Below are positions 54,961 to 64,000 of a stretch of 64,000 nucleotides of DNA, one piece after another. Position 1 is the first letter of the stretch. Each line of letters starts with the position of its first letter. A program made the translations under genes and the position numbers. The notes beneath the pieces are model-generated. The model did no database searches. It saw only the letters and a list, made by a program, of their open reading frames with translations, and was not told the origin of the DNA. Source of the DNA: Zopfochytrium polystomum (Eukaryota; Chytridiomycota; Chytridiomycetes; Chytridiales; Chytridiaceae); assembly GCA_025765615.1 (NCBI GenBank), contig JAIVFJ010000303.1:1-64000 (forward strand). Reading direction: 5' to 3'.

Positions 54961-56733
54961 ATGGAGGGTACTATGACGCAGTCAGACTCAGAGTCACCGG
55001 AGCGGGTTCGTACACCCTCTCCACGGCCCGTCCGCCACGATCCCCACTATCAATATACTAATGCTTCCTATCATCACCTTCTTCAGGATCCCAAACGGCG
55101 GAAGCTGCTCCAATCAGCGTCCTCATCGAACGATGCCGTAGAAGCGGACGCAAAGGCCACAGACACCCATCGACCGAACGGCCAGCGAACGGCGCTCCAC
55201 GACGCCGCATCTGACGGGCGCCTCGATCTTGTGCAAGAGTTGGTGGCCGCAGGCGCAGACGTCGGGGCCGTGGACGAGTACGGTGACACCCCGCTCGTGA
55301 CGGCGTCGTTCGGCAGGCACAGTGCCGTCGTATCCTGGCTGATCTTCCACGCTGGAGCGAAAGTCGACCCAGTAACCGAAATGATTCACCGGGGCGAGTG
55401 GACCTCTGCCGTTGCGTCCAACAGCGAGATGTGCATGGCAGTCGCAACGGGGAGGCCTGATATCGTCAGGTTCTTCGCCGCCAGCGGCGGGTCCGTTGAC
55501 GGACCTCCCACACAAGTGGCCCCCACACAAGGACCTGGTGATGTCAACGCCCTCAACGCCACCGAACCGAACCTCTTCGACGATCGCATTGGGCCCCTTC
55601 AAGTTGCGTGCTGGAATGGGCTCCTGGATGTCGCCAAAGTCCTCGTAGAGCTTGGCGCGTCAGTTGACAGTCAGGGCAATTGTGGCCTCGCTCCGTTGCA
55701 CGGCGCGGTTTCGAGGGGGCATCTCGACGTCGTCGAGTTCCTAGCGGCAAACGGCGCCAACATGAACGTTGTGCATCCCGAGGGAACGCCCTCGCTCTAC
55801 TTTGCATGCGACAACGGTCAAGTTGACATGGTCGAGCTTCTCTTAAGCTGGGCGCGAAGTCCGAGAGCCCCGATTTTAAAGAATGCGATCCCCTCATCGC
55901 TGCTGCGATGGGCGGTTCGTTAGAAGTACTGCAGCTCATGGTGCAGCACCGCTCAAGCCTTTTAAAATTGACGCTTGGTGAACGAACCGTAGCGGTCGGG
56001 AACTCCGGTGGGGTGGCTTTGTACTATTCTGCTGGTGACGGGAGGGAGGTTGATTCGCTGGCTCTATGACTACGTGGACACCACCAAAAAGCACGACGAT
56101 GATCGACCGCACGCGAGCCCACTATACGCGGCATGCGAGTTCGGAGATGCCGATGCAGTAGAGTTCCTGCTGGACAAGGGCTGGGAACAACTGGACCCCG
56201 AATTGATGAGTGCGGCGGTACGCTCGGGTGACTGCGAAATCGTCGAGCTGCTCTTAAATCGAAAAGACTTGCACAGTTGGTGCGTTTTCCCCAGCAGCAG
56301 CAACGACGAAAGCAGCAGTGGGATTACCGGCATCGAGTGCACTGCTCTGATCGAAGCTGCAAAGAACGGATACTTGGATATGCTGCAAGTTCTTCTCGAG
56401 CACGGGGCTGCAGTTGACCGCCGGGATGAGACAATGAAGACAGCGCTGCATTATGCGTGTGGGTTGGGATACAGTGATGCCGTTGAGACTTTGCTAGAGG
56501 CAGGTGCAAGCACCCAGGTTTTGTGTGGGGACAGTTTTACGCCGATGGATTTTGCACGTGTTGGCAATCATTTCGAAGTTATGACGATCTTGAAAACATG
56601 GGAGGATGGATGGGAATACGAGGGAGTTGGATTTCACAACAAATATGGGAATGACCTTTTTCTTTGCTGTGAACACTTGGCGTCAAGATGGGATCAGCGA
56701 AAAAATGAAAACAGGGGGGCTTCCGGGACTTGA
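54961..56733 (+). CDS. Ankyrin-repeat protein, frameshifted paralogue of the 23-kb gene
   Basis: ATG 54961 (MEGTMTQSDSESPERV). Ankyrin units include QRTALHDAASDGRLDLVQEL, YGDTPLVTASFGRHSAVVSW, GPLQVACWNGLLDVAKVLVE, LAPLHGAVSRGHLDVVEFLA, CTALIEAAKNGYLDMLQVLL and KTALHYACGLGYSDAVETLL. The reading frame breaks near 55848 (one base missing before KLGAKSESPDFKECD) and near 56042 (one extra base in a GGG run before RWLYDYVDTTKK). The two compensate. As read, the frame runs into the antisense tRNA-Pro at 56715, so the true stop may be earlier. Scaffold protein, partner unknown. Confidence 0.7.
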
Positions 56734-56786
56734 ACCCGGGACCTCCTCCACCCTAAGAAGGAATCATACCCCTAGACCAAAGCCCC
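56715..56786 (-). tRNA. tRNA-Pro (anticodon AGG)
   Basis: Acceptor GGGGCTT/AAGCCCC, discriminator C, box A TGGTCTAGGGG, anticodon stem CCTTC/GGAGG (one T-G pair) with loop TTAGGGT, box B GGTTCAAGTCC. Close relative of the CGG isoacceptor at 54325-54396. Confidence 0.92.
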
Positions 56787-56872
56787 ATGTTCTTCATCCG
56801 TCAGAACGATTTATAAGAAGGATTATTACAAACCAACACGTCGAATCTCCCACAAAAAATGGAAAAACCAAA

Positions 56873-57510
56873 TTAGAACCAAAGCACCAGCAGCGGCAGC
56901 CACTCCCACGACGCAGCACCGCCCGCAAGAACAGCCAGGTGAGGCGCGAGGCGGTTAGGAGTGCTGAAGTGAACGACGTGGGTGGGGAGGGGGCTGAGGA
57001 TGGAGTCCATGAATGTGACTATGCGGATTGGCGAAAGGAGGGTCGGCTTACTCAAATAACAAGTATACTTCCAGGTCAACCACCAGTGCTCGCGCGGCGA
57101 CAGCGACGCGCCGGGCGGCGGCTTCCACCATCGAACACGGACGGATCGTACTACCACCAGAACCCTGACGAATCGACCTACAATAAGCCGGCCTACGGAG
57201 AGCTAAGGTTTGATAAATCTCGCGGTGTTTCCCTGTCGGTTGCTCACGCGCAGCCGCACAAATTTCAAAATTCCCCCCAAAATATTTTCTTTTCTCTCCC
57301 CAACTTTCATTGATCCTCCTCCAGTTCAATTGCGTCGATGCGGACAGAGCCATCAGCCAGGTTGAAAGCAAATACTTTGGTCAAATCTATAGGGCACGGA
57401 AAATCCAGAGTCATCTCGAATGCCTGAGATGAATTGGTGGATATACTGTTCGAAATAGACTGAATGGCATAATCACGGGGTCGTGCAGAAGGAGAGTAGC
57501 CCAAGCCCAA
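56873..57510 (-). CDS. Unresolved minus-strand coding segments
   Basis: Two stretches look coding but do not join cleanly. 57510-57307 reads RPRDYAIQSISNSIS, AFEMTLDFPCPIDLTKVFAF and ends DGSVRIDAIELEEDQ-stop, a well-formed C-terminus. 57110-56873 reads SPREHWWLTWKYTCYLSKP and ends GGAASWEWLPLLVLWF-stop, with a hydrophobic tail. They could be ends of two genes or debris. No family recognised. Confidence 0.3.
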
Positions 57511-57960
57511 CTGAGTCTATTGGCCACACGTTTCAGCTATCTTTGCCCCACCAGTGACTTGATCTAAACCATCAGATCAGAGGATGGTAAGGACTTGTAA
57601 AGTAAGGGCCTCCAGCCACCATGTTCACGCCGCTCCGCGCAAGGTCGGTTCGAAACACGGCTGCCTTGAAGGTGCTCAAATATATTTGCAACGTTGGTAG
57701 TAAAGTTCGTCCTCGCCGCACTGTTCCACTTTCTTTCCCAAATGACGAATATGATCTGTTGGGTTTCAGTCAGTAGCTGGCAAGTTTCTTTGGTGGCCAT
57801 GCCTTCCGCCTCCTGCAGCTTCGACAGGGCGAGGAGATTCTGTGTGGCCAGACAATTCAATGAAAATAGGCAACATCGGTCTCCAGTATGAACGCATCCC
57901 AAAGCAGGCCGTGTCGGTTACTAGGTAGTATACACCATCTGAATAGCTGAAAAAATTCTC

Positions 57961-58382
57961 GTGAAAGCGTGGCCCACACGCGATGGCCACACCGAAGTTT
58001 TGCAACGGTGGAAGGACAGTAGATCCTCTCTCACCTGCCACCACTTCCTGATCGCGGCCATCACCGCCGACAGCAAGTCCGTGTCGGACATTTACTGCAC
58101 AAACACCCATTTCGCAAAGGTCGGCGGCTTGACGCTGCAAGGGCTAAATGTCTTGGAGATGGAGGTGGGTATTGTGTGGCGGGGTGGCGAGGGGGTGGAG
58201 GAAATGAGCGATTTTGGAGAGTGGAAAGGGTGTGTGGTAGGTCGGGGTCGGAATCTTGTCGACGGGAGGCCTTAATGTTCTTCAATCTCCCAAGTTTTGC
58301 GCCATGGGAGCTGCTGCAGTCGTACTACGTAAACTGTGAGAGTTACAACCGACTCAGGCATTTTTCTTTGCCCTCCCTCTAA
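57961..58382 (+). pseudogene. PHO80/Pcl-type cyclin fragment joined to an ankyrin-like piece
   Basis: 58030-58167 reads CHHFLIAAITADSKSVSDI, then FAKVGGLTLQGLNVLEME, closely matching the second half of the PHO80-like cyclin box (consensus about ...AxKxxxD...N..FAKVGGI...ELN.LE). After a GTGGGT donor the next segment, APWELLQSYYVNCESYNRL, fits the following helix. The first half of the cyclin box is absent. In its place is RDGHTEVLQRWKDSR, which resembles the ankyrin-like repeat found inverted at about 58.93 kb. Frame changes at the junction. Probably a broken or chimeric copy. Intact cyclins of this class bind a PHO85-type kinase. Confidence 0.5.
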
Positions 58383-58726
58383 CTTGAACACTGTAGTTCC
58401 GGTGCGCCGCGATTGTTCTCTTGTATAACGTGCAAAGCAGAGGCTTTGGACTGGCGGAAGCACTGCTTGTTACCAACTTTGTGGAGCAGGCACTGATGAA
58501 AGGTGAAAGAAGTTTACGAGGGAGGACGCTCGTGAAAAGAAGTTGGATGTGGCGGAGTCGGACAAGCACTGAACGAAACATGCACAACGATACACTGAGG
58601 CCTTTTCCATATGGCAATGGGGTTGGCAGCAGCGCACTACCCCAGTAGGAGCGAATGAATGGTTCCTAAGGCTGTGCAGATCATTAATGAAGAGGTCTTT
58701 AATTCCAGCATGTTTTTCCCACCACT

Positions 58727-59640
58727 CTACAACGTACTGGTTCCCCACACCTTGACCCTCTGTCGAAGCAGCACCTTAAATGCGTCGTCGCCCGAAACCT
58801 GCTCAACAAGGTCTGTGCCAAAAGAGTCCCTCCACCAGTCGAGCAACCTTGTGCCCACAGCCCACAGCAAGTCGGTTTCTACTGCACCAACTAAGCTCGA
58901 AACCGTTGTCCTTCCACCACTGAAGAATTTTGGTGTCGCCGTACTGAGATGCAGCCAATCGCTATTTAACCCTGACCCTGAGCCCGCTGTCTCGCCACCA
59001 ATATCCATGGATGAGGCACAAGCCATATCGATCCCGCGTTCTGAGTATAATAGTGAGAGCCCACTTTCATAAACAGCAGCGTCTCGATCCGCCCTAAGGA
59101 GGTGGCCACGTCCACGCCCGCATTGGTATACTTGAGCTCGAGCACGCTGGCGATCCACCACTATATCACATCGATTTTTCCATACTGCATTGCATCGTCC
59201 ATCGCTTTAGCTGTGTACTTCATGGAAGCCGGCTGTCTTTCCATTTCTGCAGGCAAATCAACGCATCCGGACGACATAGCGTGGCGAAGCGGCAGCAGGA
59301 TCGAAGGTCCGGAAGGTGGAGATAGATCTCGGTCAATGGAGGGATCTGAGCGGAGATCATCCGTGCGAGAGGCGATGGATGAGCGAGTCTGCTGCGCAGC
59401 AGCAGCCGCCTCGCGAAGCGCGCGCAGGAGGCAGGAGCGTGGAACAGGGACTGAGGCAGAGGCATCTTTCTTTCGGGAACGCTCCTGGGTGGCGCACCCT
59501 CTCCAGTGCATCCACGTGTCCGCGCGCGACTCGCAAGTTCCATAGCGCCCCGCGCGCGGCAATACGTGACCTCGAACCCGGCTCTCCGCCCTAACCTCCA
59601 CAAGAAAAAAAAACCCCCAGCCCGGCCTAACATCCATTAT
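58727..59640 (-). pseudogene. Decayed ankyrin-type repeat protein (WW...KYT style)
   Basis: Read on the minus strand: LTEIYLHLPDLRSCCRFATL, then CLQKWKDSRLP, MKYTAKAMDDAMQYGKIDVI, a stop, WWIASVLELKYTNAGVDVAT, then GDTKILQWWKDNGFELSW and RLLDWWRDSFGTDLVEQVS. The recurring WW-(K/R)-x-S...KYT..A(M/V)D.A unit marks an ankyrin-like family I associate with chytrid genomes. Stops and several frame changes make an intact product unlikely, even allowing for sequence indels. Confidence 0.5.
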
Positions 59641-60288
59641 TAATACAACTACAGTGTACAACGAATTCAATTCCTGTCTCAGCTGCGATTTGCTACACAA
59701 GCGATTCAGAATGCCGCTGACTTGCGTCGCTCGCTCCACACCAAAACGGGGTCACGATGGTCACGGTAGGAAGAGGAAGCGGTCAAGGTTGTGTGCGGCG
59801 TTCGCTTCTTCCTATTTTGCGCCATCCCTATATCGACCATCCGAAGAATCGCTTCGTAGTCCGGGTGAGTGACCGTGTCGGAATCAACCCGTCTTGAAAA
59901 GGAGAATTGGACCACGGGAGTTCATCACAGGGCGCCTGCGGACTGCACCGAAATGCGGCTCGGTGAACGATTGCGCCCCAGCCCCCAAAGGGTGCTTCGC
60001 CCTCGAAGCATCGAAGCCGCTCGTGTCCGAGTCCGTGCCCCCTTCTTTTCCGTCTTCCATTAGGGGCGCCGATCCCTTGTGCGTCCGGCCCCCCCCACCC
60101 TTGCGGATGCGTCTTCGGGGCGATCGCTCCCAGCGAGCGCCACTTCCATTTTCGCGGAAAGCCATTTGCGATGGATTCCGCAGACGCGTGGAGACACGCG
60201 GGGCTGAGCGCTTCCTATTTTTCAGCCGTTGGCGCATTGGATAGGCTGAGCCAGTTCGTTAATTCAATCCAAAAATCCCTTGTACATT
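59641..60288. other. Intergenic
   Basis: GC-rich in 59880-60200 with low-complexity frames only. Upstream region of the gene starting at 60427. Confidence 0.35.
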
Positions 60289-60289
60289 T

Positions 60290-60297
60290 TATATAAG
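60290..60297 (+). promoter_or_regulatory. TATA box upstream of the 60427 ATG
   Basis: TATATAAG, 130 bp before the ATG, followed by a C/A-rich leader (CTAACCACCACTCACCC; CACACACACTCC), as is common for well-transcribed fungal genes. Confidence 0.45.
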
Positions 60298-60426
60298 GCG
60301 GCTCCCCCGATCGCAGTTTTGATTCCGGTCACTCTTCTCAAAATCAAACTAACCACCACTCACCCAAAAATCGACCAAACCAACCCACACACACACTCCT
60401 CTCCCTATAAACACACACTTTTCCAA

Positions 60427-60509
60427 ATGCTCGCCGCCCGTCTCACCCTCGCTCCTCGTCCTCTTCGCCGTCTTTCTCCACCTCGTCCACGCCGCGCCGC
60501 ACAAAGTCG
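60427..60509 (+). CDS. First exon of a probable nuclear-encoded mitochondrial protein
   Basis: Starts MLAARLTLAPRPLRRLSPP and continues RPRRAAQS: Arg/Leu/Ala-rich, no acidic residue, as in a matrix-targeting presequence. A GTATGAAC donor follows at 60510. Later exons are unresolved. A candidate last exon (61152-61195) reads TRKALTAAQVFST-stop. The mature protein cannot be identified. Confidence 0.45.
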
Positions 60510-62054
60510 GTATGAACACCACGACTTGCTTTCTTCCTCGCCGCTCTCCCTCTTCTGTTGAGACTAGCCCACTTGTTCGCCACAAGCTTCGGCCAATACG
60601 CAAAAAGGGCGGGGGGCGGGGACAACCCCCTGCCCCCCCCCTTCTTTGCACCGCTCAAAGCTGACCCTCTACCCTCCCTCCCACCACGTCCCTCTTTTGC
60701 GCACGGGGCGGCCCAGTTCTAGCTGGCGGAGCGGGCTCGGCGCGGTACACCCCCTCTGCCGCAGTTAGGAAAGGATTGGCGGTCGACAAGAGTTGAGTTT
60801 GCCTCCCCCCTTGCCACGCGCGTCGGGCGCCCTTTCTGGGCATCCTGTTTTTCTTAATTGGCGCAACCCCTTTGCCCCAACGGAATCACGACTGACGGAT
60901 AATCCGCTTTTCTAAACCGACGTCACGACTATCATGGGAGCAGCCCAAGGTAGGGGTGGGGGCGCGCGCGGGGAAGGTTTCCCTGCTAGCGTGCTCTTTC
61001 GCCGCTCACAAATCGCCCTTTTAAACTAAACGCGCCCAAACCCATCATCTTTTTGGCTGTTTATTTGTCGAAACAGTGCGCCCGGTAAGAGTTTCGGTGC
61101 ATCGTTCGGTTGCGAAGCTCGATGGCTCACCCTCTTATTTCTTTTCGCCAGCGACTCGGAAGGCTCTGACGGCGGCGCAAGTGTTTTCAACGTAACGTTT
61201 TATTTTGTTTCCTCTCTGTTTGCACTGTCGTGGAAGGAAGGCCGATAACGTCCAAAAAAATAAATATATTTGCAACATTGGTAGTACCAAAAAAATGATC
61301 ATGAAGAGAACAAAAAAGAAGAAAAAAAAGAGGTTCCCCAATTGAACTGTTCATTCCCAGCGATATTATCTGTTGGGATCTCCGTCATTCGCGGGAAAGT
61401 AGCATCACGAGAGACCCGGGCGTCCACGCAAGCGCTAAGAAGGTGAAATAACGCCAAGAACGTCAAGCGGTCCCCCCGTCGAAGCTATGCCGAACGAAAC
61501 CCCGCGGGTGGCCGTAGTTGTCACGGTCTTTTTTCAACTGCAAACGATGGGAAAGTTGTTATGTTTTATTTGTGGGGGGAGGGGGCAAGCAGGTCCTCTT
61601 TACGAACAAGTAGTACTGTGTATTTGCCGCATACCTGGGCCTGCACTGACCAGCCCTCCTTGGTCGAACAAACAAAGGTGTAAAAGGGACGGTCGGGGGG
61701 TTGAAGGTTGTTGGGAATCGACAGAGGAGGAAGGGGGCAAAAACTGGCAAATACGAAGGAAAACGGACCGAAGGGCCAACAAAAAAAAGGGTCGACGGAG
61801 TTGAATGCGAGAAACGGGAATCGAGAATCGGGTGACATGAAAAGGAGAACAGAAAGAATCGAAGCGCGTGGTCTTTTTTTTTTTTTAAAACAAGGAAGGT
61901 GGTTGGGTGGGAATAGGTGACACTACTCAAAAAATAGAAAAGACGTTGCAGGCCAAAGATGGTCAGAAGCCACTCTGCTCAAGGGGGTTTGTTCACCGAC
62001 ATGGAACAACAACAACCCCACGTTTCCCCGGAACCAGCCGGGGGGGGTGTGTCT
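60510..62054. other. Introns/intergenic, few recognisable features
   Basis: Probably contains the remaining small exons of the 60427 gene up to about 61.2 kb, then 3' flanks of converging genes. A 25-bp motif at 61262-61286 repeats 57678-57702 with one mismatch. No other gene recognised. Confidence 0.35.
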
Positions 62055-63468
62055 CTACCGCTTGAAGCGCGCCCAGCTCACGCCAACGCCACACGTCACG
62101 TGGAACAGCCTGCTCACCGGTTCCGGCCGCCGCCGCCGCTTCCGCCCCCACCTCCGCCGCTTGTAACCCCTAGGGTAGTACCCATCGTTACCACCGCCGC
62201 CCCCGCCACCACCCGCGTACGCACCGCCATAGCCCCCGAACGGAGCCGGCGCCGTTGGCCGCATACGCCCCGCCGCCACCTCCGTACGGCGCGTACGCCT
62301 GCTGCTGCTGCTGCTGCACCATCTGCATAGTCGCCGCCACCTGGCCCCCGCCGCTGACTGTCCCACGCCGCGCCTTCGTGCACAACCAAACCACCGCAGG
62401 CGCCGCAACGCCCTTCGCCCCGCCCGTACACCGCTCCACCACCACCGCCGCCGCCGGGACCGGGGACCGGGCCCACCCGCGTACCCACCGTACGCGCTCG
62501 CCCTCCGTCCGTCCTCCGACTCCGCCACCGACTCGGCAGAGTACCCCCCCTCGCTGCGCAGCGTGAACCGCGTGTCCGCCGCCGGGCTGTACGACGCCTC
62601 CACTGCGTCCACGTTGCGGTCGCCGGCGACGCCGAGACCGAGTTGTTCCGCGGCAGCTGCAGCGTCGCGACCCGCGCGGGCCGCGCAGCCGCACCCGCCC
62701 CCGCCGCCTGCGACGTCGCAAAGGCCGTCGACGAGGTGTACGAAAAGGTCGACGGGGTCGTGGAGGTCGAGCTGCTGTAGTTGACACCGGAGAAGTTGGA
62801 GAACGCCGAGGGCGGCGGGGAGCTTGTCGCCGTGGAGGTCGTCGGGGTGCGCGGGAGGGACTTTTGGGTGGAGAAGATCGGGGGTTGTGGGTAGGGCTGC
62901 TGATGCTGCTGCTGTGGTATTGGCGCTTGCGGTGTCTGAAAGGGTTGGTAGGGTTGGTAGGGTTGGTACGGTTGTTGAGCGTAGGTCGACGTTCGGTCAT
63001 TCTGCGGTTGCTGCGTCATGTGACTCGACGTTGCGTCAGAGTCGTCTGCTGTTGTTGCTGTTGCTGCGCTGCTGCATCAGCTGCTCCTGCAGCGATGGCG
63101 CAGGAGCGATGGTTGGTCCCGCAAGCACTCTGAAAGACGCTGGCGCCACGCTCGCTGGCGAGACGTACTCTTTCTGCGAATCCATCAACGCTGATCCCGG
63201 TCCGACGCTTGAGCGCTTGTTCCAGTTACTCTGCCGTCGAGGTGGTGAGGGCGGCGACGTTCGGTAGTGCTGGCTCTTCTTCAGCAGGACGACCATGACA
63301 AGCGTCGCGAGCATCGACACGACGAAAAGTAGCCCGATGGCGACCGCGGTGGGCCGTTGCGATTGGCCCGCCGTCGGTGGTGATGTCCTCTTGCGTAAGC
63401 CGGGTTGCGATCTGCTGCTGGATCTGGCCGCCTGCGGGTGACCCTGGTGCAGTCGAGGAAACCGACGA

Positions 63469-63500
<32 letters not shown>

Positions 63501-64000
63501 CCGTCTTGGCGGACTTCGACTTTGTCGTCGAAGATGTCGCCGACATTGCACCTAAAGCCGGGGGCGAAACCGTCTCGAACACCCACACCTGACCCCGCCC
63601 GATCCCGCCCGCCTGGGTCTGGTCCAGCCGGCAAGCGGCGCCGACGACGCCGCCGCCGGCGACGCCACCAGCTGCCCCGGCGTCTACACAAGTGTTGGTT
63701 GCGGCGTTCATGATAGCAAACCATCCGGATGCGAGGTCGCACTCGAGGAACCACATGGCGGCGGCCGATGTGCACTGGGAGGACGGCGAGGCGACGAGTG
63801 GGGTGCCGAATCCGGCAGTCGGGGCGGTGGGTTTGGGATGGATCGGTGAGGCAGGACTGGGTGGCGCCTGGAGTGGGGTTAGTGGGGGTGGATCGGACCG
63901 GGTAAGCATCCCTTATTCAAGCTGAGGGAATGGAGGAACGGGAGCCTACCGTTGAAGAGTTGGAGGTAGCCGGTCTTGAAGGAGACGGTCCAGAGGGGGT
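62055..64000 (-). CDS. Single-pass membrane protein with ricin-B-like ectodomain (5' end outside window)
   Basis: Read from the edge: LWTVSFKTGYLQLFNG, an intron at about 63952-63872, then TQSCLTDPS. Next are AAMWFLECDLASGWFAIMNA, NTCVDAG and GRGQVWVFETV, a beta-trefoil (ricin-B/QxW-like) pattern. A Ser-rich stalk leads to one membrane helix (AIGLLFVVSMLATLVMVVLL) and a long cytosolic tail with QQPYQPYQPYQPFQ repeats, Ser/Thr/Pro-rich parts, GGYGGAYAGGGG and a basic end (KRRRWGRKRRRRP). The pieces lie in different frames, and one is repaired by removing a C near 63838. Layout suggests a cell-surface carbohydrate-sensing or wall-linked protein, inferred only. Confidence 0.55.

Noticed and set aside
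59884..60244. Possible ribosomal-DNA-like or coding segment near 60 kb
   Set aside because: Only low-complexity basic frames are present and I could not match any rRNA core sequence.
61262..61286. Regulatory motif shared with 57678-57702
   Set aside because: A single 25-bp near-match, in one case within a coding-like frame; too little to call a motif.

Overview
The window looks like nuclear DNA of a zoosporic (chytrid-type) fungus. Genes are densely packed on both strands, coding DNA is GC-rich, and introns are mostly 50-100 nt with GT-AG ends. The conserved set fits a fungus: a TPA1/OGFOD1 prolyl dihydroxylase, TMEM120, eIF2 gamma, an ABCA half-transporter, a type I metacaspase, a ferric reductase, an S10 carboxypeptidase and a PHO80-type cyclin fragment. 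There are also several ankyrin/F-box proteins, including decayed WW..KYT-type repeats of a style I associate with chytrids. The clade assignment is inference.

Layout. 0-3 kb: an FAD oxidoreductase (cut by the window edge) and a SAM methyltransferase. 3.8-10.3 kb and 16.1-19 kb: a mobile-element zone with two LTR-like families. Family A is about 1.4 kb with TGTGAGACTA/TAGTCTCACA ends. Family B is a solo LTR of 300-430 bp with a TATA box and arrays of heat-shock-element pentamers. A is nested in B, and B sits inside a decayed reverse transcriptase. Between the two larger A copies, about 1.2 kb of AT-richer DNA carries scrambled fragments of bacterial lipopolysaccharide genes (GT9 heptosyltransferase, KdsA). 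10.8-15.3 kb: TMEM120 and TPA1 on the minus strand. 19.7-26.8 kb: a membrane protein, two F-box/ankyrin genes and eIF2 gamma. 27.7-35.8 kb: a small secreted cysteine-rich protein, an ABCA transporter and another F-box-like gene. 36-40.9 kb: an unresolved multi-exon gene, the metacaspase and a tiny membrane protein. 43.6-53.1 kb: a His-rich ferric reductase, a tRNA, the carboxypeptidase and a conserved unknown. 53.5-59.7 kb: tRNAs, an ankyrin paralogue of the 23-kb gene, and a mosaic of cyclin and ankyrin debris. 60.3-64 kb: the start of a probable mitochondrial-protein gene and a partial single-pass membrane protein with a ricin-B-like ectodomain.

Many genes, including essential eIF2 gamma, are broken by single-base indels. 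A large share fall in G/C runs of 4-5, and most are repaired by removing one base. Consensus sequence error is the simplest explanation, so frameshifts alone should not be read as pseudogenization here. Splice junctions were placed by eye and are predictions.
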